In this document: positions 45,237 to 56,058 of the stretch, piece by piece | How the letters are laid out: each line of letters starts with the position of its first letter | How positions within the stretch are numbered: the first letter of the stretch is position 1 | From: Nephrocerus scutellatus | Taxonomy: Eukaryota > Arthropoda > Insecta > Diptera > Pipunculidae | Reading direction: 5' to 3' | Length of the DNA stretch: 64,000 nt | Assembly (NCBI GenBank): GCA_947095585.1 | Contig: OX352761.1 | Location: forward strand, 91,074,833 to 91,138,832 | Made by a program: the position numbers and the translations under genes | Notes under the pieces: generated by a model | Databases searched by the model: none | What the model saw: only the letters and a program-made list of their open reading frames with translations | Told to the model about the DNA's origin: nothing

Positions 45237-45481
45237 CATAAGGAATCGACGTGCAAATAAAAATAGCTGTTTTCTTACGAGTAAAATCCTCCGCTATGGT
45301 AGGGGCGAACAGAGTTGAGGAGAAACGAACTAAGAACTATCTCGAACGGAGCCTGTGGATAACTGCCGACCTCCACGTGTAAGTAGGCCCTCCAGTGCAA
45401 GAGGCTCTGGGCTGGAGGATTTATATTCCCTCACTACTCGTGGGATTCTATATGGAGAATTTTTAAAAAAAGTGGTAAATT
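45237..45481. other. Unassigned DNA
   Basis: GC content rises here. No motif recognised. GGAGAATTTTTAAAAAAAG at about 45452 resembles an H right end weakly. Confidence 0.3.
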
Positions 45482-46530
45482 AGCGCAGGTCATGTCCGCA
45501 TCAAAGGCAGCGGATCAAGTGGAGCAAATGCTTCGCAACGAACCCTGCGAGAGACCCAGAGTTGGTCGGAAGGGGCTTAGCCCCAAGGCCAATGGTTGGT
45601 TAGCTTGGCAAAGGGGAAACTGGGGCAGTCGGCCCGGCAACCTGGGCCAAGGCTCAGCACCAGCAAAGCAGCGGTTCGGGTGGAGCAAAAGTCCTATTCT
45701 GATCTGCGTAGAACGCCCTCAAATGGTCAGGGGGGCTTGAACCCTATGCCAATGACGGGCAGTAAGAGGGCAACTTCAACTAGGGTGAAGCCGGGACAGT
45801 AGTTCTGCAAACCTGACTTGGAGCCCTCCACGAGTAGGCAGCATGAGCTGCATCTTTCGAAAGGGAAACGCTCTGCGGAAAGGGCAGGACCATCAACCAC
45901 CGGTCCGCCGAAACTTTTCTCCGTAGAGAAATCGAATGATGCCCCCAAGGCTGTACAGCAAGAGCTCAAAAAAACGGAAAGGTCCACCTCCTCCACCAAA
46001 GGGACAGCCGGGCGACACGGACGATCCTCTGCGTATGGGTCTCAGCGGAGCTGGGATAAGACTCTACCTCCGCCTCGTGGAACAGGGCAAGATCCCGCCC
46101 AAACAATAAGGGAGGTAGATGAAAGAAATAACGCAGTAGGGCAAAGACCTTCTGTTGATAACTCCCAACGGGCCTAGATGGGACCATCGGTTCTCACACC
46201 GCCGCATAGGAAGGAAAAAAGGTTGCAGGAGTGCACTGGGCAGTCGACCACTGCTCCCCCAAAGAGAAGCAAAGGTCCGCATCAAAGTAATGCGGATGCG
46301 ACCAAGCGAATTTAGGTGGGTATCTTCGCGGAGCACGATCTCGAGAAAACCTTGACCCAAAAGGAGCTGTCGAACTTGGGGGGGCTATCCTGGATGAAAT
46401 AGCGCTGGGTTGTAAGTAAAAAATTAGCTTTGACGGCGTCCACTTCAGACCGGAAATGATCCTGGTTGACTGCTGCGACGGGGAAACAGCATAGGAATCA
46501 AATATAGTTGGTGGGGTCAGCACGATTTTT
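45482..46530 (+). pseudogene. LINE ORF1-like region (I/LOA/R1 type)
   Basis: GC-rich stretch with a plus frame at 45818-46177 rich in Ser, Lys, Arg and Pro (low complexity). After frameshifts, about 46310-46480 reads LEKTLTQKELSNLGG, ILDEIALGC and SFDGVHFRPEMILVDCCDGE. That resembles the C-terminal domain found in ORF1 or gag-like proteins of insect I/LOA-group LINEs. This would be a nucleic-acid-binding particle protein. Multiple stops. Assignment by motif memory only. Confidence 0.55.
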
Positions 46531-46545
46531 GGCTATAAAACGTGG

Positions 46546-47090
46546 TCGATAACTGAGGGGGCGAAGTGGCCGTATTAGTGTCGATTATATAGTTTTCGGG
46601 GTCGCTGAGTTGAATGGTGATGGTAAGACAGCTCTATTGGGATGGAGTCGAACACTGAGGGGGAGGGGTGACCGATATTAGTGTCGATTCTATGGTTTTT
46701 GGGGTCGCTGAGTTGAAAGGTTATGGTAAGACAGCTCTAGGGGGATTGGGTCGATAGCTGAGGGGGGGTTGACCAATATTAAAGTCGATTCTATAGCCTT
46801 TGGGGTCGCTGAGTTTAATGGTGATGGCAAGACAGCCCTAGGGGTTGGTGTGGTCGGTACCTGAGGGGGATTACCGATTTTACTGTCCATTCAATAGTTC
46901 TCGGGCCACTGAGATGAATAATGTTGGTAGGACACTCCTATGGGTGAGTTGTCTCACCGGAGGGGGATGGTGACCGATATTAGTGTCGATCCCATAGTTT
47001 TCCGGGTCGCTGAGTTGATTAGTGGTGCTTAGAATGGTACTCGGCGACCTTTTGGCGACGAATTTGGGTAAGGACATTGTCGCCCCTACT
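46546..47090. repeat. 102-bp GC-rich minisatellite, about five units
   Basis: GTCGCTGAG or its variant recurs at 46601, 46703, 46805, about 46904 and 47006, a period of 99-102 bp. Units contain CTGAGGGGG, ATTAGTGTCGATT, ATAGTTTTCGGGG and GGTAAGACAGCTCTA. Strongly G-rich on the plus strand. A single diverged relative may exist at about 14200-14255. Confidence 0.9.
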
Positions 47091-47129
47091 TCAAATTGGA
47101 AAAGGTAGATTAGCAGCCGTGTTTTATGG

Positions 47130-47830
47130 TTATATTAAATTGACATCGATTTTTGAAATCTGCCACAGAACTTATAAATTCCATTTATCGGGCTGTTTCC
47201 CAAAACTATCATATTTTGAACTGGTTGCGAAAAGGGGCCATTCTTGCTTCTAAAAATGGAGACACCTACGAAATAAGTAATCAAATACTTGTCATGTTAA
47301 TAGGCACAGTCACTGAATATAAGTGTATCGACACCGTTGTAGATACTGATGAGGAAGTTAACTATCTAACTGAGTTCCTAAACTCACTTTATTCATCTGG
47401 ATTGCCACCACATCGTCTTACAGTGGGATCTCCAATTATTTTACTACGGAACCTAGACTCGCCAAAACTTTGCAGTGGCACAATACTTTTTGTAAAAGAG
47501 ATGCTGGGCAATATCATTGAAGCGACTATCTTGACAGAAAAGGACAGTTGTTATCCCACGAATAGCACTCATTTCGACGGATCTACCTTTTAAATTTAAG
47601 AGATTGCAATTTCCAATAAAACTTGAATTTTCTATGACGATTAATAAGTCGGAAAGTTTATTAAGTACTGCGGAGTATAGATTTGAGATCGCCATGTTTT
47701 TCCCACGGACAACTTTATTTTGCTTGCTCTGGGTTGGGATGACCTAAGAATTTATTTATTCTTGCTCTTGAAGGTAAAACTAAAAACATTGTATACAAAA
47801 AAGTTTTGTTTTAAATTAATTGTATGTATG
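47130..47830 (+). pseudogene. Helitron PIF1-like helicase C-terminus
   Basis: An open frame of about 146 codons (47153-47593) contains NWLRKGAILASKN, YKCIDTVVDTDEEVNYLTEF, LPPHRLTVGSPIILLRNLDS and GNIIEATILT. This is the end of the PIF1-type helicase of Helitron RepHel proteins, which unwinds DNA during rolling-circle transposition. After a shift, FKRLQFPIKL, MTINKS and PKNLFILALEGKTKNIVY complete the usual C-terminus by about 47815. The Rep domain and helicase motifs I-IV are absent upstream. Confidence 0.9.
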
Positions 47831-47965
47831 TTTTTTTAATTTTATTTTATAATTTGAATACTATTTAAAACATATTTTTTAAAATAAATTTTGTTAATAA
47901 AAACTGCAATTTTACCTTATAGATAGATATCATTCTTTTTTCTACCCCTGCCTAATAGAAGATTG

Positions 47966-48005
47966 GGATGAATAAATACCTGGGCAACGCCGGGTAATCA
48001 GCTAG
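47966..48005 (+). mobile_element. Helitron 3' terminus
   Basis: TACCTGGGCAACGCCGGGTA (47977-47996) forms a 7-bp stem with loop GCAACG. ATCAG then CTAG (48002-48005) and host T follow. This is the canonical 3' end of the Helitron whose helicase lies just upstream. Confidence 0.88.
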
Positions 48006-48598
48006 TCATATATAAAGGGAGCCTTCCGACCTCGAGGCCCGATCAATTCCAAATTTTTACAAAAAGTGTTGTCCATCGGAGACATACATGCGTATTAAAT
48101 TTGAAGAAAATCGGGTATTTTTTTATAAAACTTGTATGGGTTACCCAACCAACACCTCCCCCCCGGGGACCGATCACTCCAAAATGTTTACAAAAAGTGT
48201 TGTCCATCGGAGATACACATGCGTATAAAATTTGAAGAAAGTCGGGAACTTTTTTCATAAAAATTGTATGGGTGCCCCCCCGACCCAGGGGCCCGATCTC
48301 TCCAAACATTTTACAAAAAGTGTTTTCCATCGGAGATACACATTTGTATAAAATTTTAAAGAAATCGGGTAAATTTTGTAAAATATTTGTATGGAAGCCC
48401 CCCGACCCCGAGGTCCGAGGGGCCACAAATATATATATATTTATTCAAATTAATAGAAAGTATTGTCACCGAAAATATACATGTGTGCAAAATTTCAATA
48501 AAATCGGGCTTTGGGAAGTGGGTTAAAAATTGATCAGAAAATCTGACCAGCCAGCCACCCAGCCAGCCACGTGCACGCGAAGTTAATATAGAGAATTT
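48006..48598 (+). mobile_element. H element, left-truncated at Helitron end
   Basis: Starting directly after the Helitron CTAG, four monomers (GATACACATGCGTATAAAAT and variants) lead to a CCAGCCAGCCACCCAGCCAG tract and AGTTAATATAGAGAATTT. The left part is absent, as expected if the Helitron inserted into this H copy. An AT tract lies at 48429-48440. Confidence 0.85.
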
Positions 48599-49019
48599 AA
48601 AAAGTACAACTATCGTTTTGCGTGTGCGTGCTCTACCAGTGCAAAGTGTAGTGTGTGGTGTCCGTTCATCCCGTCCCTAACAGCGCAGCTTAAAAACTTG
48701 GCGAAAATAACTGTCGTATGTTTTGCATGCATCTGTTTGATGATCTGATTCTTTAGCATTAGAATAACGGATTATGAGTGTGTGTTTCTTCTGGTGATTT
48801 GACTCATTTTGTCGTGAAGGTATCACACTGGCGACAATTTGTGTCAATAATCCATTGTCAGACATCCACTTCTAAACTCGATTAAAATCCGATAATTCCG
48901 ATAACTCGGAATTAAATCTGTCTGGCTACAACTTAGTGCCTCTATTCATATGGCTCAAAGTGAAGGTACACAAGCAAAACATTCACTACTGTTTTATTTA
49001 TAGAAGCCGCAACTTAGAC
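48599..49019. other. Unassigned DNA
   Basis: No feature recognised; it may include the 5' part of the LINE that becomes readable at about 49020. Confidence 0.35.
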
Positions 49020-50995
49020 AGTAATTCAACTTATAACGAGTTTGAAGAACTGTCTGATTCAATTTCATGAATTGCCACTCAATATCTTTACACTGAAATC
49101 GTTGTTGATTTCAATGCACACAACTCTGGGTGGTTTCGCCATTCTGGCCACAAAACACTCGAAGGAAGGTGTGGAATATAAGAGATTAATAACCTTACTC
49201 AGCTTGCAAATTAGCCTTAAAGAATTCCTGACATTGCATTCTGCCAACACCCTTGACTTGTTCATTAACTCTCATCCTGATAAATACTCCGTCATTGTAT
49301 TATCGCCTCTAGGCTCATTCGACCATTGTGCTGTGTTTCTCGTTAAAACCCCACGCAGTTAGAGCAAAACCTGCCAAAAAGAACTTAATGGAAAAACGAG
49401 AAAGCTCATATGACGACCTTAAAAACTTCTTTGGGAGTATTAACTGGTCGCTATTGTTTCGAGATAGCAACGTGGATGACGCCGCTGACGCCATCACAAA
49501 CATCAAACTTTAACTGTATTCCTTTCAGGAATAAGTCTGTTAAACCAAAGAAAGATCGAGAGGTATGCTTTCAGTTTTACGAAGTAAATCCTACTGAAGT
49601 ATACCGAATTAATATCAAACGTGCCAGAAATTATGCCCACCTTCGGCGATTCAAATTTGCATACGAACAAAAATTGAGACAAAAAATACTTTAATGTCCC
49701 AAGGTAGTACGCATTTTTAGTAAATTTTTGTGAAACGATTAAAAAATGCTGCATTATCGTCGGTTCCAACGATAATTTATAATGACATTCCAGTTGTAAA
49801 CTCTAAGTACAAGGCCAAATTGTTTGCTGCGCATTTTGCAGCTAGCTCCACGGTCCCAAATTGTGCATTTTTACCGCCTGTACCACCGAGTATTGAACAC
49901 TCTATGGGACAGATCTACATTCGTAGTCGTTCAGTTGCTAGAGTTTTTAACTATCTCGACACTCACAAATCCGCTGGGCCAGATGGTATTTCTTCATTAG
50001 TTTTGAAGATGGGTTCTTTCAAGCTGGCATTACCATTACGTAAGCTTTTTGACCTATCCTATTCTTCTGGATTCTTCCCGAGAAATGGGAAAGCAACCTT
50101 TGTCCAGCCTTTACCCAAAAAAGGCAAGCCGTCGTCCCCGTCCTCGTACCGACCCATAGCACTCACATCCATTCTTTCCAAGTTCATGGAAACGCTAATC
50201 AATTATTAGCTCTTGAAACTAACGAAATCTTTAGTGACCGGTAGTACGGCATTCATGGCCATTTGATGGCATATCTTACAAAACAGTGGAATAATTCTTT
50301 GCACCAATTTGATGAAAGCAACGCTGTGGCACTCGATATTTCCAAGGTATTTGATTTAAAGTCTTCAAGTCTATAAGACATCATGTTAATGCTGGCGGTC
50401 CCTAGGGCTCAGTTTTGTCCATTGTTCATTACTCCCTCCAATTCACTCTTTCGTTGCCGACAGTACTTCTTAACAAGTTTGAAAACGTCCCTCCACTTAT
50501 TATTTGGAACTCAAACCACTACGTATGTTAAGCAAATTAAATTCTGACCTGGACAGCATAATCAAATGGCGAGAAAACAACCGAATAGAATTTAACGCTT
50601 CCAAAACCCAATATTGTCTTCTGTCATCCGAGCGAATTTTAAATCCATTGCCATTATCCATAAATGGCACTTGCGTCGAGGAAACTGCAAAAATCGCAAT
50701 TCTCAGTATGGGCGTTAAAGACAAGCTTCGTTGGAATGACCACATATTCGCCGTCGCTAAAAATGCTGCAAAATGTTTAGGTTTCCCTTTACGTTGCAAA
50801 TAAATGTTTTACTCCCTCTGATCTGGCTACTATCTTCAAGGCGGCTATTCGACCGAAACTTAAGTCCTATTGCCATATCTCGTCAGCTGCGCCTATGACC
50901 ACCGTGGACCTGCTAGATAGAATACAGAAGAAGCGAGCGTTAAACTTACATTGCGAAGTCAAAGGATTCGCTTGAACGTTTCCTGCTGGTCACTG
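49020..50995 (+). pseudogene. CR1/Jockey-like LINE ORF2, best-preserved copy
   Basis: Endonuclease pieces are at 49045-49360 (EIVVDFNAHNSGWFRHSG, then SPLGSFDHCAVF, the terminal S-D-H box altered to F-D-H). A linker follows (AYEQKLRQKI). The 159-codon frame at 49730-50209 holds the start of reverse transcriptase, HKSAGPDGISSLVLK, QPLPKKGKPSSPSSYRPIAL and ILSKFMETLIN. 50210-50500 is decayed, including the catalytic box. The thumb at 50504-50803 is clean (SIIKWRENNRIEFNASKTQY, VAKNAAKCLGF). It ends in decayed tail near 50995. It encodes target-primed retrotransposition functions; the copy is dead. Confidence 0.88.
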
Positions 50996-51130
50996 TTTTA
51001 GCCGATTTTCTTCAAATTATTTACGCATGTGTATCTCCGATGGACAAAACTTTTTGTAAAAGTTTGGTAGTGATCGGGTGCTGGGGTCGGGGGGCACCCA
51101 TACAAATTTTATAAAAAAATTCCCGATTTG
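50996..51130 (-). mobile_element. H element fragment
   Basis: One monomer, CCGATTTTCTTCAAATTATT through GTCGGGGGGCACCCATAC, abutting the LINE on the left and the dispersed repeat on the right. No ends. Confidence 0.75.
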
Positions 51131-51764
51131 ATATCCCGCTTTTGACGCGTGTCGCGAGTCGCGTGTAAAGCATGGAAAAAATAAAAAATAGCTCCGACCT
51201 TAAAAACAGATATTTTGGCGATTATTACCAAATAATAAACAACTGTGTGGAGTGTTTCGATGTATATATAAGAGTTTGTACCCGAAAAAGGAAGTTTTTT
51301 TACATTTACTTGTTGAATCTTTAAAAACCTATTTACTTACATGTTTTTTTATATAAAACTAATATTTTTATTAATTAAATTTAATATTCTATGTATACAA
51401 CGAAATTTGTTTTGACAAAATAACAAATACGTAGTTAATAAAAAAATCGCCAAAAGGTCAGGGCTGCTCGCGTCATTCGAATGAATGTAGCAGCATAATA
51501 GATAAAAATTTATTTTTTTTTATTTTAGTAATTATCTTTTAAATGACATTAAAAAAAATTATTACTTAAAAGTTAATTACACGTTTGATTTCATACAAAA
51601 ATAATCATTTTAATTACATTTATTTCCCAGTCGAACTCCAAATAGGTGTCCGATTGAAACAACAACAATTCAGTCGAAATTACTACTAGTATATGACTGA
51701 ATAATCGCGTTTAGTCGAAATGTCGACAAATGTGACGTCATTCAAAAGTCGAAATGCTTACATA
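51131..51764. repeat. Second copy of dispersed repeat, then AT-rich DNA
   Basis: 51140-51250 matches 15815-15920 (GCGAGTCGCGTGT, ACAGATATTTTGGCGATTAT, TACCAAATAATAAA). 51260-51764 is AT-rich and unassigned. Confidence 0.6.
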
Positions 51765-53055
51765 ATCGACCACCTTAACAAATTTGTAAAGTGGAATGCC
51801 TTGGAAATATCAAGTTCAACAGCTTTGCTTTCACCAAATTGGTGCAAAGACCGGTTCCACTGTTCGGTGAGATATACCATTAAATCACCAGTAGAAGGTT
51901 GCCCACGAAATCCGTACTGCCGGTCACTAAGGATTTCGTTGGTTTCATGAGTTTAAAATTGTTCAGCGTTCACATGACCTTGGAAAGAATGGATGTAAGT
52001 GCTATGGGTCGGTACGAAGAAGGAGACGAGGTTTCGTATTTTTTTTTTTAATTCTCTATATTAACTTCACTTGTCCGTTTGTTTGTGGTTGGGTTTGTGT
52101 GTCATGGAATCCTGCGATCAATTTTTAACCCACTTCCCAAGGCCCGATTTTATTGAAAATTTGCACACATGTGTATTTCCGGTGACAATACAATTAAAAT
52201 TTGAGGCCCATCTGACCTCGGGGTGTATCTCCGATAGACAACACTTTTTGTAAAAAATTTGGAGACCACGGGCCGGCGTTCGTTGGGCCCCATAACTTTT
52301 TTAAAAAAAAATTAACCCGATTTTCTTCAAATTTAATACACATGTGTACCTCCGATAGACAACAGTTTTTGTAAAGTTTTTGGAGTGAGTTCCTGAAGTC
52401 CGAGGGGTGCCCATATAAATTTTTTAAAAATTAGCTCGATTTTCTTCAAATTTTAACACATACCCATCTCCTATTAAAGAATTTACATGAAAATTTGTAT
52501 TTTTATGGGTTGTTTTTTTTTTGAGTATGGGCTAGACAAACGATGTTTTCCAAATACTCGGGAGGAGCCAGAAAAATAGGATAGATGGAAGAGCATACAC
52601 AGTGGTAATGCCAGCTTTGAAGAACACCTCTTCAGAACTAATGGGGAAATAATATCTGGCCCAGTGGAGTGTGAGTGTTTGGGAGTTTTTTCTCTAACTG
52701 CGTGCTTTATTAACGAGAAATAAGCTAATACAACACAATGGTCTGACGAGCCAAGAGGCGATAATACATTCACAGAGTAATTATCAGGACGAGAGTTAAG
52801 CAACAAGTCGAGGGTGTTTGCGGAATGATTTGCAATGTCAGGTATTTGTGTATGCTCATTTACAAGCTGAATAAGGTGATTAGACTCAGCGAAAAACTCA
52901 ACATCCCTTCCTACGGGTGTTGTCTGGCCAGAATGGCGAAGCCACCCAGAATTATGTACATTGAAATCCCCCGCAATAACGATTTCAGTTTTACAATACT
53001 CGTATTTTGTGACAATTCTTAAAATTGAATTAGACAGCGCATCAAACCCTCTCTA
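51765..53055 (-). pseudogene. CR1/Jockey-like LINE ORF2 split by H
   Basis: The minus strand from 53055 reads a long open endonuclease stretch: EIVIAGDFNVHNSGWLRHSG with the GDFN box, NTLDLLLNSRPDNYS and GSSDHCVVLAYFS with the terminal S-D-H box. A deletion then joins KTPKHSHS to TGPDIISPLVLK, the reverse transcriptase start. H interrupts at an A-run, after which SSPSSYRPIALTSILSKVM and AVELDISKAF continue to about 51770. The endonuclease is the least damaged in the window. Confidence 0.88.
52050..52512 (-). mobile_element. H element inserted in LINE A-run
   Basis: Both ends are present: AATTCTCTATATTAACTTC at 52050 and TTATGGGTTG at 52512, each bordered by T-runs. The interrupted LINE reads ...PYSKKK / TSSPSSYRPIALTS; the uninterrupted relative at about 50115-50140 has one AAAAAA run in that place. 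This is a clean paralogous empty site. Confidence 0.92.
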
Positions 53056-53057
53056 AG

Positions 53058-53287
53058 TCTACCCGATTTCCTTCAAATTTTATACGCATGTGTATCTCCG
53101 ATGGGCCCAGGGGTCGGGGGGCACCCATACAAATTTTATAAAATAATAGAAAGTATTGTCATGGGAATTACACATGTGTGCACAGTTTGAATAAAATCGG
53201 ACTTCAGGAAGTTTGTTAAAAATCAAAAGATTCTGCCCACCAGCCAGCCAGCCAGCCACGGGCACGCGAAGTTAATATAGAGAATTT
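53058..53287. mobile_element. Chimeric H, two half-copies in opposite orientation
   Basis: 53058-53140 is minus-oriented monomer sequence (ACCCGATTTCCTTCAAATTT, CATGTGTATCTCCGATGG). 53143-53287 is plus-oriented right end (TAATAGAAAGTATTGTCATG, CCAGCCAGCCAGCCA tract, AGTTAATATAGAGAATTT). The switch is at a shared AAATTTTATAAAA stretch. Confidence 0.8.
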
Positions 53288-53454
53288 AAAAATTAACTCT
53301 TGCTGAATTTGCAACTAAACAATAAAATTTTATAACACCAAAATTTTGTGAAGCCAAATAAATCGATTTTTCTACAAATTTTGTAAATTTTTACGACTTG
53401 TAAATTACAATTTGTAAGTTGGTGAAATAGGCCACTAATAGACTAACGCACGCT

Positions 53455-53545
53455 GTCACCATTTGCGTCCAAAAATTAACATGCGCAGCACAAATGGTCG
53501 CGAGAAGTTAGGCCTTGGACCGCAATGGTCTGTCGCGACTGACTT
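53455..53545 (+). mobile_element. SINE 3' fragment
   Basis: ATTTGCGTCCAAAAATTAAC, GCACAAATGGTCGCGAGAAG and GGTCTGTCGCG match the 3' third of the SINE. The head and the ATT tail are missing. Confidence 0.8.
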
Positions 53546-54629
53546 TAAAGTTGTAATTTGTTCTTTTAACTGATCGATAAGTTTTGAATTTCTTGTTATA
53601 CTTCAATTACTAAGTAATGCGATTATTTCGTTAAATATACAAACTAATTGTATATTTAACTAAATAACAAGCATTCAGTTAAACATGCATATGTACATGT
53701 CTTTAGTGTGCTATAATAATCAATTTTACCTTTGACCAATAATTTTCTTTGCGTGACCAACCATATGACGATTAATTTCCTTTGATGAAAATAAACAAAT
53801 AATTAAAATACTCGTACGTGAAAAACTTTTCATGATTACCAGACAAATAGCCTGCGGTAAGGAAATTTTCATTGCCTGGTCAAAGTTTATCCATATTTTT
53901 ATTGTTTTTTAGCGGAACGTAAAAGTTTCTCCCCTTTTACTTTCTGAACTGAAATAAAACTGCAATCAGTTCATTTATGTACTAGTATGTACTTCAACAG
54001 GCTTCTGGGCAATCGGACTTTATTATATTTACATACATGAATGAATAGAAGTGAAAATTTTTTTCGAGAAATAAAAGCGATTACTTTAAAAACTTTTTAA
54101 ATCAGCATACAAACCAGTTATTGTATGATGTGCTGGATCGACGAAGTATAAGCTAGTGTTGAATTATACCAGGATTTCAACACAGCCCGGCAAAAATTGA
54201 GAAAACTGATTAAAAACTTTAAAAGCAAGGTATTATTTTTATGTAATACTTTTACCAGCGGTTTTTCTCTACTTAGGGAGGATTTTATTTTATCCAATGC
54301 AATCTCTAGTTTATTCAAGCAAACTGCCAGTTCAGAATGATAGATTTTATTCGAAAACAATAACAGAATATTGTGCACGAAGGAACTCCAGTAAAACTCC
54401 AGCCCAAGATACAAGTGAAATCAATGAATGCTAGCCCATCACCCAAAAACTTCGTTTGTCAACTTTTTACAAACGTTTATGTATACATCGACACACGCCT
54501 CGTGACATCGCCGAACTATCTGTTTTTAAGATCAGGCCTATATCATGGTTAACCCACTTTTTCACGCATCATACGCGCTACACGCGACTCGTGACACACG
54601 TCACATGCGGCATCTCAGAAATGCTAAGC
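53546..54629. other. AT-rich unassigned DNA
   Basis: A minus frame of 98 codons (54118-54414) has no secure domain. Nothing else is recognised. Confidence 0.35.
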
Positions 54630-55230
54630 TGCTCACCAAGCTCAGCAGAAACCGAGACAAAAAATACTTCAATGTCCAAAGGAAGCAAATATTTTTGGTC
54701 ATTTGTTAAACAAATTAAAAATGCTACCTCGTCATCAATTTCAACGCTCTTTTACAATGACATTACAACCGTCAGCTCTATAGACAAAGCCAATCTGCCT
54801 GTTTCATATTTCGTATCTAGCTGTCTTATCAGATAGCGCTTTGTCGCCACCTACACTTTCAAGAGCCGAATCTTTTGGAAAGATCTACTTTCGTATTTCT
54901 CAAGTTGACATTGCCACTGCGCAGGGTTTTTCAGTTCTCTTATTCTTCTTGAGTCTTCTCAAGGATTTGAAAAATAGTTTCTAAAGTCATGGAAACGCTG
55001 ATCAATTGTAAGCTTATCCAATACCTTAAAACACGTGAAATCTTTATCGAATACCAGTCTATTTACAAATTTGGCAATGTCGATATTTCCAAGGCATTTG
55101 ACAGAGTCTAGCATCAAGCTCTTTTGTCGAAAATGAATACCTATGGAATTGAATGGCCCTGCTTGATTGCACTAGTAACTAACTTTCTGAACATTCAATC
55201 CAGGTTTAATACCAACTCATAATTCTAGTG
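54630..55230 (+). pseudogene. CR1/Jockey-like LINE fragment
   Basis: Reading KGSKYFWSFVKQIKNATSSS then TLFYNDITTVSSIDKANL matches the linker of the LINE copies at 27150 and 49730. Further scraps include ESSQGF, the SKVMETLINC-like piece near 54985 and DISKAFDRV near 55085. Catalytic parts are lost. Confidence 0.8.
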
Positions 55231-55269
55231 ACTAGCACTATGACTTAATGCGACCCTGTCGTTTGCGGA

Positions 55270-56058
55270 ACAATACGCAACACCGCACACAGTCATTAAC
55301 AAGAACTACGGTATCTGATGCTACTGTAAGAAATTAAAAAAATTTATAAGGGCCTTGCGGCCGAACCCGGGGCCTGATCACTACCAAATTTTAGAAAAAT
55401 TATTGTTTATAGGGTATACACATGTGTGTAAAATTTGAAAAAAATCGGGTATTTTTTTTTTTAAATTTGTATGGGAACCCACGAACCCGGGGCCCGATCA
55501 CTTCCAAATTTTAAAAGAATGTATTGTCACTGGAAATACACATGTGTACAAAATTTCAGGAAAATCGAGTTTTAGGAAGTGCGTTAAAAATTGATAATTA
55601 AAAAAAAAATTGTATGGGAGCCCCCGACCCCGGGGCCCGATCGCTTCAAAAAATATACAAACAGTTTTGTCCATCGGAGATACACATGCTTATAAAATTT
55701 GAAGAAAATCGGGAACATTTTTTCATAAAATTTGTATAGGTGCCCCCTCGACCTAGGGGCCCGATCTCTCCAAAATTTTTACAAAAAGTGTTTTCCAGCA
55801 GAGATACACATTTGTATAAAATTTAAAAAAAATCGGGTAAATTTTTTAAAATATTTGTATGGGAGCCCCCTGACCCCGAGGTCCGAGGGGCCTCAAATTA
55901 ATAGAAAGTATTGTCACCGGAAATATACATGTGTGCAAAATTTCAATAAAATCGGGCTATGGGAAGTGGGCTAAAAATTGATCAGAATATCTGACCAGCC
56001 AGCCACCCAGCCAGCCACCCAGCCAGCCACTTGCACGCCAAGTTAATATAGAGAATTT
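55270..56058 (+). mobile_element. H element, left-truncated
   Basis: It begins in the internal block (CACCGCACACAGTCATTAAC, GGGCCTTGCGGCCGAACCCG), continues with five monomers, then a CCAGCCAGCCACCCAGCCAG tract (about 55996-56030) and AGTTAATATAGAGAATTT. The CAACCC end is missing. Confidence 0.85.

Noticed and set aside
46064..46523. Minus-strand frames of about 100 codons in the GC-rich island
   Set aside because: Shadows of the plus-strand LINE ORF1-like region, without motifs of their own.
54118..54414. 98-codon minus frame as a retroviral envelope-like fragment
   Set aside because: A helix-rich stretch with SREK invited the idea, but there is no cleavage site, cysteine pattern or neighbouring pol to support it.
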